Source: Cyclobacteriaceae bacterium (GTDB lineage Bacteria; Bacteroidota; Bacteroidia; Cytophagales; Cyclobacteriaceae). From it: a DNA stretch of 32,412 nt. The position numbers were made by a program, and so were the translations under genes. Positions within the stretch are counted from its first letter, which is position 1, and each line of letters opens with the position of its first letter. The notes under the pieces are model-generated. The model saw nothing but the letters and a program-made list of their open reading frames with translations. It was not told where the DNA came from and made no database searches. The stretch is taken from assembly GCA_012033595.1 (NCBI GenBank), contig JAAUQL010000069.1, positions 1 to 32,412 on the forward strand, written 5' to 3'. Of this stretch, positions 26,395 to 32,412 are shown one piece after another.

Positions 26395-27374
26395 TATCTC
26401 GGTATCTCTATTTTATCCATGATTTTCTGGCAGACAGCTTCCACCCCAAAGCCTTCCATTTCTGCCTCAGGGGTGAGTATGATGCGGTGGTTGAGCACAG
26501 GTCCCGCGATATATTTGATGTCTTCGGGAGTTACAAAATCGCGTCCTTTGAGGGCGGCAAATGCTTTGGATCCATTGAGCATGGCAATGCCGGCTCGTGG
26601 TGAGGCTCCCAGATACACAGATTTGTGGCGGCGGGTAGCGTCCACTATTTCGGCTATGTAGGCAACGAGGTTTTTCTCCACGTGTACACCACTGATCTTG
26701 CTGCGAAACTCAAGTATGTGGTCTGCGCCAATGACGGGCTTGAGCGCCGACACATCGTGCAAGCGATTGTTTTCATTGTGGCGGGAGAGTATTTCTATTT
26801 CATCTTCTTTGGCCAGATATTCGAGATTAAGTTTGAACAAAAAGCGGTCGAGTTGGGCTTCGGGCAGTTTATAGGTGCCTTCGTGTTCGATTGGGTTTTG
26901 CGTAGCCAGCACCATATACAGTGGCGCCATCGGATAGCTGTGACCGTCCATGGTAATCTGCCGTTCTTCCATTACTTCAAACAAGGCTGCTTGGGTTTTT
27001 GCCGGTGAACGGTTGATTTCATCTATCAATACAATATTTGAAAAAAGCGGGCCTTTTTTAAATTCAAATTCCGATTTTTTCATATTATAAATGGCAGTAC
27101 CCAGTACATCTGAGGGCATCAGATCGGGCGTGAATTGTATCCTTGTAAATTGCGCATCGATGAGTTTGGCGAGCACTTTGGCCGCCAGGGTCTTGGCAAT
27201 GCCCGGAACACCCTCTATGATGATGTGGCCATCGGCCAGCAGCGCAGTGAGCATCAGGTCAAAAAACTTTTGCTGGCCTACCAGCACGCTGCCCGATACG
27301 CGGCGCAGTTCATCGGTTTTGTCTTTGAGTTTACTTAATTCTATCCTGCTTTCAAAAGAACTCGATAGTTCCAT
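26394..27374 (-). CDS. MoxR-family AAA+ ATPase
   Basis: This is a 326-aa protein of normal family length. Walker A is G-V-P-G-I-A-K-T (residues about 54-61), Walker B is I-V-L-I-D-E-I-N-R with the family-specific S-P-A-K-T-Q-A-A-L-F-E-V-M-E-E, sensor 1 is L-A-T-Q-N-P-I-E, and A-S-P-R-A-G follows in the lid. MoxR proteins act as chaperone-like ATPases on vWA/DUF58 partners. It starts 12 bases after the DUF4350 gene and its stop overlaps the DUF58 start by one base. No defect is visible. Confidence 0.96.
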   Translation of the reverse strand: MELSSSFESRIELSKLKDKTDELRRVSGSVLVGQQKFFDLMLTALLADGHIIIEGVPGIAKTLAAKVLAKLIDAQFTRIQFTPDLMPSDVLGTAIYNMKKSEFEFKKGPLFSNIVLIDEINRSPAKTQAALFEVMEERQITMDGHSYPMAPLYMVLATQNPIEHEGTYKLPEAQLDRFLFKLNLEYLAKEDEIEILSRHNENNRLHDVSALKPVIGADHILEFRSKISGVHVEKNLVAYIAEIVDATRRHKSVYLGASPRAGIAMLNGSKAFAALKGRDFVTPEDIKYIAGPVLNHRIILTPEAEMEGFGVEAVCQKIMDKIEIPR

Positions 27375-27386
27375 ATTGTATTTTGT

Positions 27387-28580
27387 TTAGTGGTTATTGA
27401 ATATTTGATCAGTACGATCGATCAGCGATCTCAATTCACCGGCAGAAATTTGCCTCGACTGGCTGATCGTGTTTATCTGCTCAAAAAGGATTTTTACTTC
27501 TTGCGGTGTCCGTTGGGTTTTGGCAGCTACCCTGGCCACGACCTCGTTCATTTCTTCATTTATGTCTATTTGAAGAGCATTACGCAGGTATTCGGTTATA
27601 TGCAATATTTTTTTTGCTGCCAGGTCTTTGTGGTCTTTTTTGTAATAGTAAAGTCTGGCAATGGTCTTCACAAAATCCAGCGTTTCGTTTTTAGGAGGCT
27701 CGATTACCGGAATCACCCTTTGCTTTCTACGTGCTTCTGATACCATGAAGATGAGCACTGCGACGATAAGTATGAATAAAGCCCACTTGAGCGATGGTTC
27801 TGAGAGGATGTAGCGCAATGGCGTAGTGGCTTCCATACGACCCAATTGGTAGTATGCTGTCCAGTGTAGTGTGCCCTGGGGCATAAATGACAAAAGCTCA
27901 GATACAAAGCGGTGGTTGTGGGACTTGATCATCGAAAAGTTTGTAAAAACCATTGGCGTGCTCGACAAGATGATGGCTCCCTGGCCAACAGGGAATCGCA
28001 AAAGCACCACCTCCCCTCTGGTGTTGGTGGCCAAAACCTGCGCGCGCTCCGGATCGTGCCATTCAAAATACTGCGGCAACAACTGGTCAGGCAGCCAAAG
28101 CAGCGGGTGGTCAGTTGCCTGCTGGCTCTCGAAGCGCAAACCGACCGAATCCTCACCCCAGAGTTGGGCAAGGTAGAGTTGGAAGGAGGGGCGGTTGATC
28201 CGTGCCCCCAGGCTATCAGTGAAGGTAGTATCCATCTGGTGAGCGGCGACCAGAATGGTTTTGCCCTGATTTGCCAGTTTAAATGTGGCATCCAGTTCTT
28301 CGGGGGTGGAGGAGTAATTTTCGCAAAGCACCAATATATTATTGCCGTGAAGGGTGTCTTCCAGGGTCATTTCGTACAATGTCTGGTTGGAAGTGAACAC
28401 CGGTCCTGCCCATGAGTGGTCTGTCAGTGTTTTAAAAACATAGGCTCCAAACGGGTTTTTGTCTTTTTGGTAAAAGGTGACAAACCAATTGAACCTTTGA
28501 GGCATAAAATATAGCAAGGCGAAGTACATGGCCAAAACGCCTGTCAAAAAGACGATATATTTCCAGTTGGCTTTAAGCAT
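27387..28580 (-). CDS. DUF4350 domain membrane protein
   Basis: This is a 397-aa protein. An N-terminal membrane helix (about 8-26) is followed by a large soluble domain with the DUF4350 pattern: N-P-F-G-A-Y-V-F-K-T-L near the start, I-L-V-L-C-E-N-Y and the hydrophobic strand I-I-L-S-S-T-P-M-V-F-T-N. A second membrane helix lies at about 264-282 (W-A-L-F-I-L-I-V-A-V-L-I-F-M-V), and a cytoplasmic helical tail completes it. The topology suggests a periplasmic domain between two helices. It is always seen in MoxR/DUF58/DUF4129 clusters, function unknown. The start overlaps the DUF4129 gene by eight bases. Confidence 0.85.
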   Translation of the reverse strand: MLKANWKYIVFLTGVLAMYFALLYFMPQRFNWFVTFYQKDKNPFGAYVFKTLTDHSWAGPVFTSNQTLYEMTLEDTLHGNNILVLCENYSSTPEELDATFKLANQGKTILVAAHQMDTTFTDSLGARINRPSFQLYLAQLWGEDSVGLRFESQQATDHPLLWLPDQLLPQYFEWHDPERAQVLATNTRGEVVLLRFPVGQGAIILSSTPMVFTNFSMIKSHNHRFVSELLSFMPQGTLHWTAYYQLGRMEATTPLRYILSEPSLKWALFILIVAVLIFMVSEARRKQRVIPVIEPPKNETLDFVKTIARLYYYKKDHKDLAAKKILHITEYLRNALQIDINEEMNEVVARVAAKTQRTPQEVKILFEQINTISQSRQISAGELRSLIDRTDQIFNNH

Positions 28581-29288
28581 CTTGTCGCAGTTTGTCTTTT
28601 AGTTCATCAAGTGCATGGCGCATGGTGGTGTAATGCTGATTGCCGGCCTCAAAATCGCCATACCAGACATACTCGAATAAATAGCTAAGTTGCGAAAACG
28701 GCATTCGATACTGCTCATCCTGTATTTCGTATGCGTAGTCATGGTTGGTTTTATAAACTTTCCAATCGATAATATCCTTATTGGCCAGCATTTTGAGCGC
28801 AAAAGATAGCTTAACCTTATGGCCTTTTTGAAGTTGCGCTCGTCTACTGCAGTTTCTATTTCATCGACAAAGCTGATCTCATGGATGTTCTCAGACTTTA
28901 TACCATACTTCAACTGATCGGGCTCAGTGCCATAAATGGGGACAGTTTTGCCAAGGCCAAATATGCCATACAGTCCAAAGCCAAGCCCCACTACGCCAAC
29001 CAGTATGATGAGCGTGAGTATAAGCCAGGCAAAAAACTCGTTGCCTACCAATACCAGCAGCCATTCGAATACCTTCTGGAAAATGACCTTTAGTATGTTA
29101 GGACGGTTTTCCGGTGGCTCGGCATATCTAAAGTCGTCATGAGCCCGCAGGCGGTTCAGCAGTTCCTGATCAAAGGAAAGCCGGAATTTTTGAGCCACTG
29201 TTGAGGTGCTGTCGCCTGACTGGGCGAAGGCACCTCCACAGTGCCACATGAGGCACAAACATACCAGCGGTATTTTGATTTGTCTCAA
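28573..29288 (-). pseudogene. DUF4129 domain membrane protein, interrupted by a frameshift
   Basis: The first frame encodes a signal peptide (I-P-L-V-C-L-C-L-M-W-H-C-G-G-A-F-A-Q), a soluble segment, a membrane helix (F-A-W-L-I-L-T-L-I-I-L-V-G-V) and F-K-K-A-I-R-L-S-Y-L. It then leaves the family pattern. The second frame continues it with L-K-M-L-A-N-K-D-I-I-D-W-K-V and the DUF4129 end (L-F-E-Y-V-W-Y-G-D-F). One added T in the four-base run at 28801-28804 (minus-strand T4) joins both into 238 aa. The start is a TTG overlapping the previous stop (TTGA). It lies between the membrane protein and DUF4350 genes of the MoxR cluster. Confidence 0.82.
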
Positions 29289-30179
29289 TCTCTATCCGTT
29301 ATATTCGTGTCCAACTGCTGTATTTCGCTCATTAGTCCCACAGATTCTTTGCGTTCTACCAAGTTGAAATACTGAAAACACAAGGCAATGATCGGAATGC
29401 TGTAGGTAAGAAAGCTGCCCAAAAACATGAGCATGACCGAAAGCGTCATACCTCCCTGAAACCACCATGCTGATGTTTCTACACCCACGCCAGTCTGCTC
29501 GGTAAGGGAGAAAATCTGTAAAAAATAAAATACATAAAACGGGATGATAAAAATAAGGGATATGGCATACATCAAAATGGAAGAGATGAAGAGTAATCCA
29601 AAAGTGCTCCACCATTTGCCATTGATGAGTTTGAATGCACGACCAATAGATTCGAAAATACCTTTGTCTTCAATCAAAACCACAGGAAATGCCAGGGCAA
29701 GCACCACCATTAAATAAAAGCCCGGCAATACAAAAGCCAACATGCCCAATACTATTATGATCATCGCGACGATGGCGAGTATCAACAAGGGCAGCACATA
29801 GCGCCAGGAAGCATTGAGTACTTCCGTAACGGTGATTTCTTTGGGATAACTGCTCTGGTACATTTTCAGATAATTGACCGTGACAGCAAAACTGATAAGC
29901 GTGCTAAAGGTAGATAAGAAGATAAAACCGATGTATGATGGGTTGCTAATGAAACTAAAAGGATTTTGCACCTCCACAGGTGCTGGGGCGACATATTGCC
30001 AAAAACAAAGCCGATGTATTGAGAGAAAAGCAAGCCATTGAGGATGGCCAGCGGGCCGACGATGAAAAGTATCGCTTTGCCCAGTGGCTTAGCATTTTGC
30101 CTAATAAACTCAATGGTGGCGTTGATCTTCTGACTGAAGTCCCTCTTTTTGTAAAAATTATTTTTTGTGCGTAAGCCAT
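29285..30179 (-). pseudogene. Multi-pass membrane protein of the MoxR cluster, two frameshifts
   Basis: The largest frame (29977-29285, 230 aa) has about five hydrophobic segments and the L-P-L-L-I-L-A-I ... L-P-G-F-Y-L-M-V-V-L-A-L-A-F-P-V-V pattern found in DUF975/glycerophosphodiester-phosphodiesterase-membrane-domain-like proteins of such clusters. Upstream, another frame encodes F-Y-K-K-R-D-F-S-Q-K-I-N-A-T and a further membrane helix (A-I-L-F-I-V-G-P-L-A-I-L-N-G). ATG 30179, directly after the SpoIIM stop, is in a third relation. One added base at the run 29985-29988 and one at 30161-30166 restore a continuous 298-aa protein beginning M-A-Y-A-Q-K-N-N-F-Y. Confidence 0.75.
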
Positions 30180-31123
30180 TTAACCTGATTTTAAGTGGAA
30201 TAAAAATGAAATAATGATAATAAAAATGCCTGATGCTAATATAATGGCGATTTTAAACATAACGGGCATATCGGTCAATCGCGTCACGAAACCCTCTAAA
30301 AATCCGGCCAGCACAAACACCGGCACCAGACCCATAACTATCTTTAGGCCTTTTTTTGCAGCCATTCGGAATGATTGCAAACGAGAATAGGTGCCCGGAA
30401 CAACAGGCCATTGCCCATGATAATGCCCGCCGCCCCGGCAATGATAATGGCCGAAATCTCCAGCGTGCCATGAATCCAAATAGCAGAAGCCGAAGTGAGC
30501 AGCAAACCCTTCTGATAAAAAAAATACTGGAAGGCACCCAACATTATACCATTGCTAAATAGCAAATACCCAGTAGCAATAGAAGTAAAAACCCCGGCCA
30601 CGAAGACCAAAAAAGAAACTTTAATATTGTTGAAGGTGATGCCCAGAAACATTTCTGTCTGTCCCATTTGTTTGTAAACCGCCATCGGATCACCCTTGTC
30701 TATATTAGCCAGTGTGTGATTGACGTATTGGTCGCCCAGGATAAGGCGCACAAATGTATCGTCGTGGGCGGCAGATAGCGCACCAATGAGAGCGCTCAGC
30801 ATAAAGATGACAAAGGAGATAAGCACATAGCGCATGGAATCGGCCATTACATGTGGCAATTCATGCTTCCAGAAATTAATCAGCCTGAAGGAATCTTCTT
30901 TTTTGTTTTTATAAATGGAAAAATGCAATGCTGAAGCCAGGTTGTTCAGATAGGGGGTAAGCTGGCTGCCCGGATAGTGGGTGCGGGCAAAGGCCAGGTC
31001 GTCAGTGATTTTGATATATACTTCTGACAATTTATCTGCATGAATATCAACGCCTTTATGTATGGAAGCTTCAAATTCTTGCCATTTCTTTTTATTGTGC
31101 TTTATAAAAGTAGCTTCATTCAT
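30180..31123 (-). pseudogene. SpoIIM-like (stage II sporulation protein M family) membrane protein, frameshifted
   Basis: The first frame (31123-30344) covers the soluble N-terminus and the first membrane helices, including the family motif G-I-T-F-N-N-I-K-V-S-F and W-I-H-G-T-L-E-I-S-A-I-I-I-A-G. The end continues in another frame with P-G-T-Y-S-R-L-Q-S-F-R-M-A-A-K-K-G and the last two helices to a stop at 30180. One added T near 30399-30400 (minus-strand TT to TTT) restores 314 aa. Despite its name the family occurs in non-sporulating bacteria next to RDD genes. It is the first gene of the six-gene operon, and its ATG at 31123 faces the RDD gene only about 40 bases away. Confidence 0.85.
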
Positions 31124-31164
31124 TAATTTTGGTTTTATTGTCTGTATCGAAAATTAATACTTTT
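31124..31164. promoter_or_regulatory. Very short divergent promoter region
   Basis: Only about 40 AT-rich bases separate the SpoIIM-like start from the likely RDD start. Promoters in both directions must overlap this region or extend into the coding starts. No clear consensus element was found. Confidence 0.3.
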
Positions 31165-31887
31165 TTGGAAACTGTTAATATCAACACCTCGCAAAATGTG
31201 CAAATCAGTTACGAGTTAGCCGGGCTGAGCGACCGGATTTATGCTTATTTGCTCGATGCCTTCATCATCGGTACGGCCACCTTGCTGCTGATGATGATCC
31301 TCATTTTTTCGGGTTGGCTCGACTCATCGCCCTTTTCGTTAATTATTGCCACTATCCCGGCTTTTCTGTACCATTTGGTCATGGAAATTTCTATGAATGG
31401 GCAATCGGTAGGCAAAAAAGTATTGAAAATAAAAGTTGTGAAACTAAATGGTTCACAGGCGACTTTGGGCGATTACCTGCTCAGATGGATCATACGGCCT
31501 ATCGATGTTATGATATATGGCGGGGTAGCTATTTTGTGTATTACTCTTGGTGGCAAAGGACAGCGCCTCGGCGATATGGCTGCGGGTACCACCGTCATCA
31601 AACTGCGACAGTCCGACTTTATGCAAAAACATTCCCTTACTTCCCTCGATGAGCATTATGTGCCGGTATTTGATAATGCTGATCAATTGGAACCTGAATT
31701 TATTGAGCTGATAGAAAAGGCCATCAACATCAAGCTGACTTCGCTCGATGAAAAACCTGTGACGGCCATGGCTTTTAAGACCAGACAGCGACTGGGTATA
31801 GACACCATTTTGCCCGATCTCAAGTTTTTGCATACCATCCTCAAAGATTATCACCACCTCAAGGTGAAAGAGGCCACCAGCATATAG
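31165..31887 (+). CDS. RDD-family membrane protein
   Basis: This is a 240-aa protein. The RDD domain (about 15-140) has L-S-D-R-I-Y-A-Y-L-L-D-A-F-I-I, with the R and D of the first helix, a second helix (P-F-S-L-I-I-A-T-I-P-A-F-L-Y) and the loop G-Q-S-V-G-K-K-V-L-K-I-K-V. The third conserved Asp is in Q-R-L-G-D-M-A-A-G-T. A soluble helical tail follows. No ATG begins the frame; TTG 31165 (M-E-T-V-N-I-N-T-S-Q) fits the usual N-terminus, while TTG 31129 would leave almost no room for the promoter of the divergent SpoIIM gene. RDD and SpoIIM genes are standard neighbours in Bacteroidota. Confidence 0.88.
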   Translation: METVNINTSQNVQISYELAGLSDRIYAYLLDAFIIGTATLLLMMILIFSGWLDSSPFSLIIATIPAFLYHLVMEISMNGQSVGKKVLKIKVVKLNGSQATLGDYLLRWIIRPIDVMIYGGVAILCITLGGKGQRLGDMAAGTTVIKLRQSDFMQKHSLTSLDEHYVPVFDNADQLEPEFIELIEKAINIKLTSLDEKPVTAMAFKTRQRLGIDTILPDLKFLHTILKDYHHLKVKEATSI

Positions 31888-32054
31888 CCGCTGTTTGTCT
31901 GGCATGTCTCATAAAGCACAACATAATACGATTTGATAACCAAGCGTGATCTAAACCACGTTGCCGCTTTAAAAGAATTCAAGAATCTTTTGTATGAAGC
32001 CAGCAACATTGGTTTTTGTGATTTTTCAATACCGTACTCCCTAACTGTATAGTC

Positions 32055-32300
32055 GCTTGGTGCCCATCCTAGAGGCTGAATTTGGTGTAGTGCACAGGGC
32101 GGGGAATTGCCTATTAGGGAAATGCATGAGGTTTGGGGCATGCATGTCAAGGTTTTCATGTGTCGTTTGCCTATGCAAGCTGCCTGTAAACCAGGCCTGG
32201 TATTTTTCTTCCGATCCACTGATGGGTCTTTGGATGGTTGTAATAATCCACGAAACCTGTACAACCCTGATAGAGCCAAGGGTTGGGCATAAAACAATCA
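32055..32300 (+). ncRNA. Putative IS110 bridge RNA region (several stem-loops)
   Basis: Four structures follow each other. The first is CCTA/TAGG + GGC/GCC + AATT/AATT (32068-32082 with 32105-32118) enclosing a 22-base loop. The second is ATGCATG/CATGCAT with a ten-base loop (32122-32145). The third is a 12-base perfect palindrome (32190-32201). The fourth is GGTTGTA/TACAACC with a 17-base loop (32236-32266), overlapping an alternative stem CAACCCT/AGGGTTG (32262-32285). IS110-group elements encode a bridge RNA upstream of the transposase with two large guide loops; this layout is compatible. No guide pairing could be tested because the right end is missing. Confidence 0.3.
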
Positions 32301-32367
32301 TGAATAGAGGGAATTCACCCACAGGCATGAAAGTCGTTTAAATATAGAAACCAAACTATATAACGCC

Positions 32368-32412
32368 ATGTCTTTAGTAGAATTCCCTCAGATTATTGAA
32401 CGAGGTTGCGGC
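32368..32412 (+). CDS. IS110-family transposase, N-terminal fragment (window edge)
   Basis: The last 45 bases encode M-S-L-V-E-F-P-Q-I-I-E-R-G-C-G and remain open at the window end. Many IS110-type transposases start with a short segment ending in R-G-C-G-I/L-D-V-H-K, where the Asp belongs to the RuvC-like DEDD catalytic site; the sequence stops just before that Asp. The call rests on 15 residues plus the structured upstream region, so it is probable but not certain. Confidence 0.55.
   Translation, partial: MSLVEFPQIIERGCG

Larger units (their letters stand above)
31888..32412 (+). mobile_element. Left end of a probable IS110-family element (cut by window edge)
   Basis: After the RDD gene comes about 480 bases of non-coding, structured sequence and then the start of an IS110-type transposase at the window edge. 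IS110 elements carry long non-coding ends without clear terminal inverted repeats, so the exact left boundary cannot be read here; it lies somewhere after 31887. The frames found in this region on the minus strand show no recognisable protein. Confidence 0.5.

Noticed and set aside
27912-28415. Open frame of 167 codons on the plus strand
   Set aside because: It is antisense to the intact DUF4350 gene, has no domain-like pattern and sits in a GC-richer coding stretch where shadow frames are common.
31851-32297. Open frames on the minus strand (148 and 95 codons) after the RDD gene
   Set aside because: The translations are low-complexity mixtures without any family pattern, they overlap each other in different frames, and the region folds well and precedes a probable IS110 transposase; non-coding is more likely.

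Overview
The window looks like a chromosomal segment of a gliding-type Bacteroidota bacterium, most likely from the Cytophagales or a neighbouring order. The pointers are a PorP/SprF-type outer-membrane protein of the type IX secretion system (T9SS), a giant PKD-repeat secreted protein, a type B T9SS sorting domain, LytS/LytTR signalling, a MoxR/DUF58/RDD envelope cluster of the Bacteroidota kind, AT-rich intergenic DNA and many tight ATGA-type overlaps. No rRNA, tRNA or CRISPR array was seen.

Layout. (1) 250-2229 (+): four translationally coupled small membrane genes ending in an M48 metallopeptidase. (2) 9553-2312 (-): a surface/secretion operon with an unknown 88-aa protein, PorP/SprF, a 143-aa secreted protein carrying the type B sorting domain, and a 1768-aa PKD/FN3 protein that ends inside an FN3 domain without any sorting domain. 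(3) 9894-16823: a dense phosphorelay district with a NarL-type regulator, an 84-aa stand-alone histidine-kinase dimerisation-like (DHp) protein, a degenerate single receiver, a membrane PAS histidine kinase, a receiver-PAS-HisKA_3 hybrid kinase and a second degenerate single receiver. (4) 17007-20561: a secreted unknown protein, then a LiaF-like protein, a LytS-type kinase and a LytTR regulator, a typical envelope-stress module. (5) 20651-24830: a DoxX/TIM-barrel-like fusion, an alpha/beta hydrolase and a DnaQ-type exonuclease fused to a GIY-YIG domain. (6) 31887-25064: an RDD gene divergent from a six-gene operon SpoIIM-like / membrane protein / DUF4129 / DUF4350 / MoxR / DUF58. (7) 31888-32412: a structured non-coding stretch followed by the first codons of what looks like an IS110-family transposase, cut by the window edge. 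It is a candidate IS110 left end with a bridge RNA.

How the genes work together. Regions 3 and 4 hold at least three sensor kinases and five receiver-type proteins. The hybrid kinase (HisKA_3) is the natural partner of the NarL-type regulator, and the LytS kinase of the LytTR regulator. Regions 1, 4 and 6 all point to envelope maintenance, and region 2 to T9SS-dependent surface display.

Two things deserve attention. First, nine apparent single-base indels, eight of them net one-base losses and most in homopolymers, break eight otherwise conserved genes between 18.2 and 30.4 kb, while none was found in the roughly 13 kb of coding sequence before that. This suggests assembly error, though polymerase slippage or real decay is possible. 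Second, the least conventional biology is the DHp-only protein, the split between PKD giant and sorting domain, and the putative IS110 bridge RNA.
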